Assembly (NCBI GenBank): GCA_938038825.1
Contig: CALHST010000414.1
Location: forward strand, 1 to 12,678
DNA from: an uncultured Paracoccaceae bacterium
GTDB lineage: Bacteria; Pseudomonadota; Alphaproteobacteria; Rhodobacterales; Rhodobacteraceae
DNA: 12,678 bases
Reading direction: 5' to 3'
The notes below the pieces were generated by a model that did no database searches, was not told the origin of the DNA, and worked only from the letters and a program-made list of their open reading frames with translations. A program made the translations under genes and the position numbers. Below, piece after piece: positions 6,786-12,678 of this stretch (the stretch's first letter is position 1; each line of letters begins with the position of its first letter).

Positions 6786-7519
6786 CAGAAACTCTCCGCA
6801 TAGGGGCGCAAGTCCATCTCAAAGGTCCAGCCATCCCGGGTTTGGTGATACAGCGTCCAATAGGCCTCGGCCACGGACGCGGGGTTCATCAGAGTGTCAG
6901 GCGACAAGTCATTTGGATCCCGCCCTGACTGTTGAATGCGTTCACGCACAAAAGCGGTATCGACACCCGCATCAATGATCAGATGCGCAACGTGGATGTT
7001 CTTTGGTCCCATCTCGCGCGCCATGCTTTGGGCCAAAGACCGCAATCCCGCCTTGCCCGCACCAAACGCAGAATATCCGGCATTACCGCGCAGACTGGCA
7101 GACGCCCCAGTAAAGAAAATGGCCCCCTGCCCGCGCGGCACCATATACCGCGCCGCTTCACGCCCAGACAAAAACCCCGCCAGCGTCGCCATTTCCCACA
7201 CTTTGCGAAACACGCGTTCTGTCGTGTCCAGAACCGAAAAATGAACATTGCCACCAACGTTGAAAATGACCAGATCCAATGGGCCCACGTCTTGTTCGAC
7301 CTGCGCGAACACGTCTTGAACGCTGTCTTCACGTCGCGCATCCATGGTATAGCCATGTGCCGTTCCGCCTGTCGCTTCGATCTCGGCAATCAGCGGCTTT
7401 AGCATATCGCCCCTGCGGCGCCCCATGCAGACTGTGAAGCCACCCGCTGCAAACCGTTTCGCAATCGCCGCGCCGATGTAATCCCCGGCGCCAACAATCA
7501 GAACAACAGGCGCGCTCAT
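6785..7519 (-). CDS. Atypical short-chain dehydrogenase/reductase (SDR) with Phe at the catalytic Tyr position
   Basis: A 244-residue Rossmann-fold protein, normally an NAD(P)H-dependent oxidoreductase. The dinucleotide loop is IVGAGDYIGAAIA (8-20), a variant of TGxxxGxG. GRRR at 33-36 after the second strand suggests NADP(H) preference. NVGG (87-90) replaces the usual NNAG. The active-site strand FFTGASASLRG (135-145) supplies Ser140/Ser142, but the YxxxK motif reads FGAGK (152-156): Lys156 is kept and the tyrosine is Phe152, with a Tyr149 three residues earlier. A branch of SDRs with FxxxK is known to me from general family knowledge, so this need not be a decayed gene. It overlaps the upstream GST gene by 4 bases (ATGA) and the downstream isomerase gene by one, so all three should be co-translated. 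Confidence 0.88.
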   Translation of the reverse strand: MSAPVVLIVGAGDYIGAAIAKRFAAGGFTVCMGRRRGDMLKPLIAEIEATGGTAHGYTMDARREDSVQDVFAQVEQDVGPLDLVIFNVGGNVHFSVLDTTERVFRKVWEMATLAGFLSGREAARYMVPRGQGAIFFTGASASLRGNAGYSAFGAGKAGLRSLAQSMAREMGPKNIHVAHLIIDAGVDTAFVRERIQQSGRDPNDLSPDTLMNPASVAEAYWTLYHQTRDGWTFEMDLRPYAESF

Positions 7520-8121
7520 AGTGCCGCGGCGCGTTGAAATGCAGGACGCGCGGCAAGCCGATCCAGATAACTGACAAGGTTCGGCAGCTCAGAAAAGTCG
7601 ATGCCTACGGTTGTCGCAGCCTGAACTGCGCTGCCAGTCATGATGTCCGCCGCTGAAAAATCCCCAGCAAGATAGTTTTGATCCACAAGATGCGCCTCGA
7701 CAGGTACCAACATCTGGCCCAGCAACTTGGTCGCCCGCTTCACATTGATTTCTGTACGTCGCTCTGGGGGCAACAGGATCGTTTCCACAGTCAACGTATT
7801 GATCGGTGGCATGATCATGCCTTCACAATAGTGGAACCACTGCAGATAATCAGCGAAATGCGCGCTGCCAACTTCGGGTCGGAATGCCGCGCCCCCTTGA
7901 CGTGCCAACAGATATTCGATGATCGCACCAGATTCAAAAATGCGCACATCTCCGTCTTCCAGAACCGGAACCCGCCCCATGGGATGCACCGCACGGTATT
8001 CCGGACCACGCATCGCCGGATCCCCCAACGCGTGGCGCTCCAACGTGTAGTCCAGCCCAAGTTCTTCCATCATCCATGCGACCCGAACAGCCCGAGTTTT
8101 GGGGATAAAGTGCAGTTTCAT
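7516..8121 (-). CDS. Glutathione S-transferase family protein
   Basis: A cytosolic GST-like protein of 201 residues. The N-terminal thioredoxin-fold domain (1-75) has the cis-proline in GRVPVLED (Pro52) and the gamma-glutamyl-binding ESGAI pair (Glu63-Ser64). The all-helical C-terminal domain covers about 85-200, with LAGDFSAADIM as the conserved N-capping/hydrophobic-staple motif. The glutathione-activating Ser/Tyr/Cys near residue 10 is not obvious: the loop reads FIPKTRAVRV, with Thr9 the nearest hydroxyl. ATG at 8121 (minus strand) has the strong ribosome-binding site AAGGAAGG (complement of 8129-8136) seven bases away. It is the first gene of a three-gene minus-strand operon and faces the serine hydrolase gene across a short shared promoter region. 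Confidence 0.9.
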   Translation of the reverse strand: MKLHFIPKTRAVRVAWMMEELGLDYTLERHALGDPAMRGPEYRAVHPMGRVPVLEDGDVRIFESGAIIEYLLARQGGAAFRPEVGSAHFADYLQWFHYCEGMIMPPINTLTVETILLPPERRTEINVKRATKLLGQMLVPVEAHLVDQNYLAGDFSAADIMTGSAVQAATTVGIDFSELPNLVSYLDRLAARPAFQRAAAL

Positions 8122-8134
8122 GATGCGCCTTCCT

Positions 8135-8190
8135 TTGGTCGTGGGTGGTCTTTACGATGTTATTAACGCTAGTCTGTAAGGACGGTCCAA
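8135..8190. promoter_or_regulatory. Divergent promoter region with dyad GTTATTAAC
   Basis: The 88 bases between the GST and serine hydrolase starts must promote both directions unless transcription enters from outside. Plus-strand candidate: TTGGTC (8135-8140), 17-base spacer, TGTTAT (8158-8163). Minus-strand candidate: TTGGAC (complement of 8185-8190), 17-base spacer, GTTAAT (complement of 8162-8167). Both -10 candidates overlap the 9-base dyad GTTA-T-TAAC (8159-8167). The box matches are only 3-4 of 6, so these are weak predictions. GAAAGG (8196-8201) is the plus-strand ribosome-binding site. Confidence 0.28.
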
Positions 8191-8209
8191 TCAACGAAAG
8201 GCCCGCTAG

Positions 8210-9439
8210 ATGACGCAACGACACGGTTTTGACGATTCCCGCCTTGGCCGGATAGATGATTGGATGGCCAGCTATGTGGATCGGCGGCGTTTCGCGGGGT
8301 GCAGCACGCTAATTCTGCGCGACGGGGAAGAGGTGTGGTTCAACGCCCTGGGGCAGCGGAATCTGGAACAAGACCTGCCCTTTACCCGTGACACACTGGC
8401 CCGGATCTATTCCATGACCAAGCCGATCACGTCGGTGGCGTTGATGATGCTGGTCGAACGTGGCCTGTTCCATTTGGATGCGCCTGTGTCCGACTTTATT
8501 CCTGCCTTCAGCGATATGCAGGCTTTGATACCCGGTGCGAGCACGATTGATCAGACCGAACCTGCACCGTCGCCTACTTTGCATCAACTTTTGACGCACA
8601 CATCTGGCACAAGTTATCCGTTCAATCCCGGCATTCTAGGGGCCGAGATGGAAAAGCGTGATATTCTCTTTCGCGCTGATCATGGCACACTGGAAGACGA
8701 AGCAAATGCCGTCGCGGCCCTGCCCTTGGCCTTTCAGCCCGGTGCGCGATGGGAATATTCAGTGGGCATCGACATCATCGGCCGCGTGATCGAAATCGCC
8801 ACGGGCCGCTCTTTGGATCAGGTGTTTGACGACGACATTTTTGCGCCCCTTGGCATGACGGATACCTTTTTTACGGTGCCCGACACCGCCGGGGATCGGT
8901 TTGCATCCCTTTACACGCCACTTGCGGGCAACAGCTTTGCCCTGAACTCTGCCAAAACTGGGGCTGATACGCTGCGTTGTGTCGATACACACGAAGACAG
9001 CATCTTTCAGCGCACCACCAATTTCTCGGGCGGTGGGGGACTTGTTGGTACGATCGACGATTACGCCAAATTCGCGGAAATGCTGCGTATTGGGGGCACA
9101 TTCAACGGCAATCGGCTGCTGTCACCCAAGACCGTGGAATTCATGACCCGCAATCACCTAAAAGGCGACATTGCCGATATGGGGCCAGCCAGTTTTGCGG
9201 AACTTCCGATGAATGGCATGGGCTTTGGCATTGGCGGCGCCATGGTTTTGGACCCGGCGCGCGCCCGCTCACCCGGATCTGTCGGGGATTTCGGGTGGGG
9301 TGGCATGGCGTCGACCTATTTCTGGATCGATCCGGTTTTGAACCTGACAGTGGTGTTTTTTACCCAATTGTCGCCCTCGTCCAGCTATCCCGGGCGCCCG
9401 CAGCTTAAAGCCCTTGTTCACGGAGCACTGATCACATGA
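8210..9439 (+). CDS. Beta-lactamase-fold serine hydrolase (class C / family VIII esterase type)
   Basis: A 409-residue serine hydrolase of the beta-lactamase family (PF00144). The nucleophile motif SxxK is SMTK (Ser68-Lys71) within ARIYSMTKPITS; the second motif is YSV (Tyr183), as in family VIII carboxylesterases, which have YSx rather than the YAN of true AmpC enzymes; the third region is WGGMAS (363-368), replacing KTG. There is no signal peptide, so the enzyme is cytosolic, which argues for an esterase acting on small or acyl esters, not antibiotic resistance. LLTHTSGTSY is a further family hallmark. The start has GAAAGG 8 bases upstream. It overlaps the tesB start by ATGA, so ester hydrolysis and CoA-thioester hydrolysis are probably coexpressed. 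The natural substrate is unknown. Confidence 0.92.
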   Translation: MTQRHGFDDSRLGRIDDWMASYVDRRRFAGCSTLILRDGEEVWFNALGQRNLEQDLPFTRDTLARIYSMTKPITSVALMMLVERGLFHLDAPVSDFIPAFSDMQALIPGASTIDQTEPAPSPTLHQLLTHTSGTSYPFNPGILGAEMEKRDILFRADHGTLEDEANAVAALPLAFQPGARWEYSVGIDIIGRVIEIATGRSLDQVFDDDIFAPLGMTDTFFTVPDTAGDRFASLYTPLAGNSFALNSAKTGADTLRCVDTHEDSIFQRTTNFSGGGGLVGTIDDYAKFAEMLRIGGTFNGNRLLSPKTVEFMTRNHLKGDIADMGPASFAELPMNGMGFGIGGAMVLDPARARSPGSVGDFGWGGMASTYFWIDPVLNLTVVFFTQLSPSSSYPGRPQLKALVHGALIT

Positions 9440-10302
9440 CCGACGCCTCTGCTGAAGAGCTTTTGGATCTTTTGAACATCGAAGCGTTAGAGGTTGATCT
9501 GTTTCGCGGCACCGGCGCAGGCGGGGAAACAACCAAACGCATCTTTGGCGGCCACGTCATTGCGCAAGCCTTGGCCGCAGCCTATCGCACTGTGCCAGAT
9601 CGGCTGTGCCATAGTTTGCATGCCTATTTCATCCGCCCCGGGGACCCCGCAATTCCGGTGATCTATCAAGTGGACCGCGCCCGCGATGGCGGCAGTTTCA
9701 CCACCCGGCGCGTTGTGGCCATTCAGCACGGCAAGCAGATCCTGAATATGTCCGCGTCATTTCACGTGCAGGAAGACGGCTGGGAGTATCAGCACTCCAT
9801 GCCGGACGTGCCCGGCCCAGAGGGTCTGTTGAACCGAGAAGAACTGCGGGACAAGTATATCGACCAAATCCCGGAAAAGCTGCATGCCGATTTCCTGCGC
9901 AAACGCCCCATCGAAATCCGCGAGGTCGCGCCCCGCGCCTTGCACAACCCACCCCCCGAAGAGGATCCAAACCACCTGTGGTTCCGGATGCAAGCCGCCC
10001 ATGAACAAGGGCCGCAAATGCAGCATTGTTTGTTGGCCTATGCGTCAGATATGAACTTGTTAGGGTCTTCTTTGCGCCCGCATGGGCTAACGTGGTTCAC
10101 CGGCGAGGTTATGGCTGCCAGCCTTGATCATGCGCTGTGGTTTCACGCCCCAGCCCAGTTTGCCGATTGGCATCTTTATTCGATGGATGCCCCCTTCACT
10201 GGTGGTGCGCGCGGCTTTAACCGGGGCAGCATCTACAGCCAATCTGGCACTTTGATCGCCTCGGTCGCACAAGAAGGACTAATGCGGCCCTACAAGAAAT
10301 AA
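9436..10302 (+). CDS. tesB: Acyl-CoA thioesterase II (TesB)
   Basis: A cytosolic double-hotdog thioesterase that hydrolyses acyl-CoA to free acid and CoA. It has 288 residues, close to E. coli TesB (286). The N-terminal hotdog begins with FRGTGAGGETTKRIFGGHVIAQAL and contains HSLHAYFIRPGD; the C-terminal hotdog carries the catalytic triad at positions matching the E. coli Asp204/Thr228/Gln278: Asp205 in YASDMNLL, Ser229 in AASLDHALWFH and Gln279 in VAQEGLMR. The threonine is thus serine, a conservative change that keeps the hydroxyl. The start overlaps the hydrolase stop (ATGA), with GGAG at 9422-9425 as ribosome-binding site. A TTTTGC/GCAAAA hairpin (10313-10327) follows the stop but lacks a T-run after it. 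Confidence 0.95.
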   Translation: MTDASAEELLDLLNIEALEVDLFRGTGAGGETTKRIFGGHVIAQALAAAYRTVPDRLCHSLHAYFIRPGDPAIPVIYQVDRARDGGSFTTRRVVAIQHGKQILNMSASFHVQEDGWEYQHSMPDVPGPEGLLNREELRDKYIDQIPEKLHADFLRKRPIEIREVAPRALHNPPPEEDPNHLWFRMQAAHEQGPQMQHCLLAYASDMNLLGSSLRPHGLTWFTGEVMAASLDHALWFHAPAQFADWHLYSMDAPFTGGARGFNRGSIYSQSGTLIASVAQEGLMRPYKK

Positions 10303-10358
10303 CAGAATTCCATTTTGCTTCGCAAAACCCCACGTCACGGGTGATTGTAGTTGGCTCT

Positions 10359-10385
10359 GTTACTGGGCATGCTGTTTGTAACTGG
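10359..10385. promoter_or_regulatory. Repeated GTWACTGG half-sites upstream of the MDR reductase (possible operator)
   Basis: GTTACTGG (10359-10366) and GTAACTGG (10378-10385) are direct repeats matching at 7 of 8 bases with a 19-base period, close to two helical turns. GTTAC/GTAAC are also inverted copies, and the perfect palindrome GCATGC (10367-10372) lies between. The element ends 19 bases before the start codon. No good -35/-10 pair was found in this 102-base gap. Confidence 0.25.
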
Positions 10386-10404
10386 AACCAACAGGAGCCG
10401 TCCC

Positions 10405-11436
10405 ATGTCACAGTCACATGATACCAATCGTCAAATCGTTTTGGCAGAACGCCCCAAGGGCGCGCCGGATGAAAACACGCTGCGCATGACCACAACGGAC
10501 ATTCCCACTCCGGGCGCGAATGAGATGTTGGTGCGCACCGAATACCTGTCATTAGACCCTTATATGCGCGGGCGCATGAACGATGCGAAGTCTTATGCCG
10601 AACCTGTGGCGATTGGCGGTGTGATGACGGCGCAGGTCGTCGGACAGGTCGTGAACTCGAACTTGGATGGCTTTGAAGCGGGTGATTTTGTTCTGAACGG
10701 CAGCGGCTGGCAGGACTATGCCGTGTCGGATGGCACTCAAGTGGTCAATCTGGGCAAAGACCCGCAGAATCCGTCTTGGGCGTTGGGAATTTTGGGAATG
10801 CCCGGCTACACCGCCTATGCGGGCTTGCTAAAGATCGGTGAACCAAAACCCGGTGAGACAGTTGTGGTGGCCGCGGCGGCTGGCCCAGTTGGGGCCACTG
10901 TGGGTCAAATCGCGAAACTCAAAGGGTGCCGCGTCGTTGGTATTGCAGGCGGTGCCAAGAAATGCGCGCATATCGTCGAAAATCTGGGTTTTGATGCCTG
11001 CATTGATCACCGCGCTGACGATTTTGCCGCACAGCTAAAAGGGGCCTGCCCCGATGGTATCGACGTCTATTTCGAAAATGTTGGCGGTAAGGTTCTGTAT
11101 GCGGTTCTGCCTCTTTTGAACCCGTTTGCGCGGATGCCCGTCTGCGGTGTCGTGTCTTGGTACAACCTGCCCGGCCTGCCCGACGGCCCCGACATGGGCC
11201 CTGCGATCATGGGGACTTTGCTGCGCATGAAGGTCAAAATGCAGGGCTTTATCATTTTCGACAGCTTTCCATTGTCTTTGTACAAAGAATTTGTGCGCGA
11301 CATGAAAGGATGGCTCGCCGATGGGTCGGTTCAATACAAAGAACACATGGTCGACGGTCTGGAAAACGCGCCGGACGCCTTCAAACAACTTCTGAGTGGC
11401 GGAAACTTCGGGAAAATGGTCGTCAAAGTCGGCTGA
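10405..11436 (+). CDS. NADP-dependent MDR oxidoreductase (prostaglandin reductase/CurA-like, zinc-free)
   Basis: A 343-residue medium-chain reductase of the leukotriene B4 12-hydroxydehydrogenase/PTGR and CurA group, which use NADPH to reduce the C=C of enones and alkenals. Family marks: LSLDPYMRGRM near residue 48, the nucleotide loop AAAAGPVG (156-163), GIAGGAKKC with the lysine that favours NADP, YFENVGG, and the C-terminal NFGKMVVKVG. Catalytic zinc cysteines are absent, as expected. ATG 10405 is chosen because AGGAG (10393-10397) lies seven bases upstream; in-frame upstream starts (TTG 10351, ATG 10369) lack this and would add a non-homologous stretch. It stands alone between a 102-base gap after tesB and a strong hairpin, so it may have its own promoter or be the last gene of the hydrolase-tesB unit. 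Confidence 0.93.
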   Translation: MSQSHDTNRQIVLAERPKGAPDENTLRMTTTDIPTPGANEMLVRTEYLSLDPYMRGRMNDAKSYAEPVAIGGVMTAQVVGQVVNSNLDGFEAGDFVLNGSGWQDYAVSDGTQVVNLGKDPQNPSWALGILGMPGYTAYAGLLKIGEPKPGETVVVAAAAGPVGATVGQIAKLKGCRVVGIAGGAKKCAHIVENLGFDACIDHRADDFAAQLKGACPDGIDVYFENVGGKVLYAVLPLLNPFARMPVCGVVSWYNLPGLPDGPDMGPAIMGTLLRMKVKMQGFIIFDSFPLSLYKEFVRDMKGWLADGSVQYKEHMVDGLENAPDAFKQLLSGGNFGKMVVKVG

Positions 11437-11451
11437 TTCGGCCCGAATGCG

Positions 11452-11486
11452 CGCAAAAGGCGCTTTGTCATTAATCGCCTTTTGCG
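11452..11486 (+). terminator. Intrinsic terminator after the MDR reductase gene
   Basis: A perfect 11-bp stem, CGCAAAAGGCG (11452-11462) with CGCCTTTTGCG (11476-11486), encloses a 13-base loop and starts 15 bases after the stop codon. There is no long T-run after the stem, although the 3' arm holds four T. A second small hairpin, CCTGA/TCAGG (11495-11511), followed by TTGTTTT, could reinforce it. Confidence 0.6.
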
Positions 11487-11542
11487 AAACAGTTCCTGAC
11501 GCCCGCTCAGGTTGTTTTCGATCACAGATGTAATAGCACTAC

Positions 11543-11578
11543 CTGAAATTGAATTTTGGCCAAAGCGGCCTTTTTCAG
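11543..11578 (+). promoter_or_regulatory. Potential structured leader upstream of the VPLPA-CTERM gene
   Basis: CTGAAA (11543-11548) can pair with TTTCAG (11573-11578), and GGCC (11558-11561) with GGCC (11567-11570) inside it, giving a two-level stem with an asymmetric internal loop; TTTGGCCAAA (11555-11564) is also a perfect palindrome. If transcription starts upstream it would lie in the 5' leader. With no identified start site, it could equally be a protein-binding site or chance. Confidence 0.2.
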
Positions 11579-11651
11579 AACAAATTCCGGTCAAACTGTG
11601 ACAAATTTTAGGCATATTGTTTTTAGTGCCCATTTGTCAGGTGACCATTTC

Positions 11652-12365
11652 ATGCGTGTTTTATTAAAGAGTGCGGCAGTTGTTGTGTTTGGGCTTATTG
11701 CCCAAGCCAGCACTGCTTCGACAACATCATTCACAGCCACATCCTATTCCCCAACGGGGCATTCCCTATGGATTGCAGACGGTCTGGGCGGCGGATATGG
11801 CAGTGATTTTCATTTTGATCCAGCCGGTGTTTTCACCACAAACGGTGTTGATTCCGCCAGTTTGACAGGACGCGTTGTGTCGGAAAACCGCCCACAGGGC
11901 GGCTTCGACCTAAGTTTCCGCTACAATGACGATTTCGGGCCTTACACACCCGCATACAAACGCGAAGGCGGTGCGGCTGTTGCAGGGTCCGACACTTACT
12001 TTTTGAACCTGGCGGGCGGCATTTTGACGGGGTTTGGTCAAGAACTTGACGGGTTGGTCCTGTCTGTGACCCGTCGCCCAGAGCTGTCCACCAGCACGGC
12101 GCGTTATGCGACCCAAGTTGGAACAGGCTCTAACGCAAAGGATCCAAACGACTACGGTTTGGCCAACTGGTTTTACATCGACGTTTACGAGTTCAATTGT
12201 TTGATTTGTACCAATTCCGCAGGCGGTTTGTTCGAAGACGTTGTGGACGCCAAAAGAGGCGACATCAACATTGATCTGGCCCCGGTTCCACTGCCTGCGG
12301 GTGCGGTGCTGTTGTTAACCGCACTTGCTGGATTTGGTGCGGCGCGCACATTGCGCAAGTCCTAA
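11652..12365 (+). CDS. Secreted VPLPA-CTERM sorting-domain protein of unknown function
   Basis: A 237-residue exported protein. A signal peptide is clear: MRVLLKS, a hydrophobic core, and probable cleavage after the small residues near 18-23 (AQASTAS). The body (about 25-205) is rich in Gly, Ser, Thr, Asp and aromatic residues, as in a beta-sandwich surface protein, and has one CxxC (Cys183, Cys186), its only visible cysteines. The C-terminus is a VPLPA-CTERM tag: VPLPA at 212-216, a short hydrophobic helix, then basic RTLRKS. Such tags are recognised by an exosortase, often in strains that make exopolysaccharide; none is in the window. ATG 11652 has AGGTGA (11639-11644) seven bases upstream; the frame is open earlier, but starting at 11556 would bury the signal peptide. 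The function of the body is not recognised. Confidence 0.88.
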   Translation: MRVLLKSAAVVVFGLIAQASTASTTSFTATSYSPTGHSLWIADGLGGGYGSDFHFDPAGVFTTNGVDSASLTGRVVSENRPQGGFDLSFRYNDDFGPYTPAYKREGGAAVAGSDTYFLNLAGGILTGFGQELDGLVLSVTRRPELSTSTARYATQVGTGSNAKDPNDYGLANWFYIDVYEFNCLICTNSAGGLFEDVVDAKRGDINIDLAPVPLPAGAVLLLTALAGFGAARTLRKS

Positions 12366-12394
12366 CCAACGATCCCTGATTAAGCCTATCATGT

Positions 12395-12429
12395 AGAGCG
12401 CCGAGGTTTTTTGCCCCGGCGCTCTTTTT
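12395..12429 (+). terminator. Intrinsic terminator after the VPLPA-CTERM gene
   Basis: AGAGCGCCG (12395-12403) pairs perfectly with CGGCGCTCT (12417-12425); two further G-C pairs are possible inside after one mismatch, and a T-run (12425-12429) follows directly. It lies 29 bases after the stop. Read from the other strand it also sits just beyond the end of the minus-strand cyclase gene and may serve both converging genes. Confidence 0.88.
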
Positions 12430-12443
12430 GTTCCGCTTAGGGC

Positions 12444-12678
12444 CTAATACAGGGCCACTGGGTTAATGATCATCTGCACGGTGCCGCGGATCCGGGCTTG
12501 GCCCAAAACAAACATGAACTCTTTGACCCCATCGCGCACCAGTGGTCCCGTGTTCATGGTTTCCAGAATATAAATCCCGTTTTCCTGCAACAAAACGACA
12601 TGGCCATAGAATGCGCCATCACCGGGCGCAGGTGGGATGGGCTCTATTCCCCATGTGTCTGCACCGACAGCCATAACA
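12444..12678 (-). CDS. Cyclase-family protein (PF04199, kynurenine formamidase-like), C-terminal part
   Basis: Only the last 77 residues are in view; the frame continues past the right edge, so the in-frame ATG at 12674 is internal and not the start. The visible sequence has the order of conserved features seen at the end of PF04199 metal-dependent hydrolases: WGIEPIPP, a histidine in YGHVVLLQENGIYILE, then the glutamate-led ETMNTGPLVRDGVKEFMFV, and the final strand and turn RIRGTVQMIINPVAL. Members include kynurenine formamidase and other amide or lactone hydrolases. The metal-binding HxGTHxDxP motif would be upstream, outside the window, so activity cannot be judged. It converges on the VPLPA-CTERM gene across a shared hairpin. 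Confidence 0.82.
   Translation of the reverse strand, partial: VMAVGADTWGIEPIPPAPGDGAFYGHVVLLQENGIYILETMNTGPLVRDGVKEFMFVLGQARIRGTVQMIINPVALY

Noticed and set aside
6336..6803. Plus-strand open frame of 155 codons
   Set aside because: It lies opposite the HCCA-isomerase-like gene, whose motifs are clear, and its translation is His-rich and lacks any domain.
8210..9439. Antibiotic-resistance beta-lactamase
   Set aside because: There is no signal peptide, the second motif is YSV rather than YAN, and no KTG box is present; the features fit a cytosolic family VIII-type esterase.
10313..10327. TTTTGC/GCAAAA hairpin after tesB as terminator
   Set aside because: It has a 3-base loop, weak AT pairs and no T-run after it (CCCC follows), so it is unlikely to terminate on its own.
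1..12678. Mobile element, CRISPR array, tRNA or phage remnants
   Set aside because: No transposase, integrase, regular repeat-spacer pattern or tRNA-like fold was seen; base composition and gene style look uniform throughout.

Overview
The window looks like chromosomal DNA from a marine alphaproteobacterium, most likely a Rhodobacteraceae (Roseobacter-group) species. The evidence is a VPLPA-CTERM surface protein (a sorting tag concentrated in that group), moderate GC content, tightly overlapping genes (ATGA/TTGA/TGATG junctions), and protein families typical of that lineage. No tRNA, rRNA, CRISPR array, insertion sequence or phage gene was seen. No gene-free stretch exceeds 300 bases; the longest is about 215 bases, before the VPLPA-CTERM gene.

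Layout. (1) Bases 1-4953, plus strand: a branched-chain-amino-acid-type (HAAT family) ABC importer. It consists of a solute-binding protein cut by the window edge, a strong hairpin terminator, then two permeases (LivH, LivM) and two ATPases (LivG, LivF) with overlapping or nearly touching reading frames. The substrate cannot be read from sequence. (2) 5091-6170, plus: a membrane fatty-acid desaturase with three histidine boxes, preceded by a hairpin over its weak ribosome-binding site. (3) 6186-8121, minus: a three-gene overlapping operon, transcribed GST, then an atypical SDR, then a 2-hydroxychromene-2-carboxylate-isomerase-like (kappa-GST/DsbA fold) protein. (4) 8210-10302, plus, divergent from block 3 across 88 bases: a cytosolic beta-lactamase-fold serine hydrolase (family VIII esterase type) overlapping a TesB acyl-CoA thioesterase. 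(5) 10405-11436, plus: a zinc-free MDR enone/alkenal reductase (prostaglandin reductase/CurA type), ending at an 11-bp hairpin. (6) 11652-12365, plus: a secreted VPLPA-CTERM protein with its own terminator. (7) 12444 to the right edge, minus: the C-terminus of a PF04199 cyclase-family hydrolase.

How they may work together. Block 1 is a complete importer apart from the missing N-terminus of the binding protein. Blocks 3-5 share a theme of glutathione-linked and hydrolytic/reductive handling of small acyl or unsaturated carbonyl compounds; this is inference from families and layout, and no pathway is proven. The most noteworthy molecular observations are that substitutions in the two importer ATPases fall in the same composite ATP site, that the SDR has Phe where the catalytic Tyr is expected, and that LivM carries an extra two-helix C-terminal extension.
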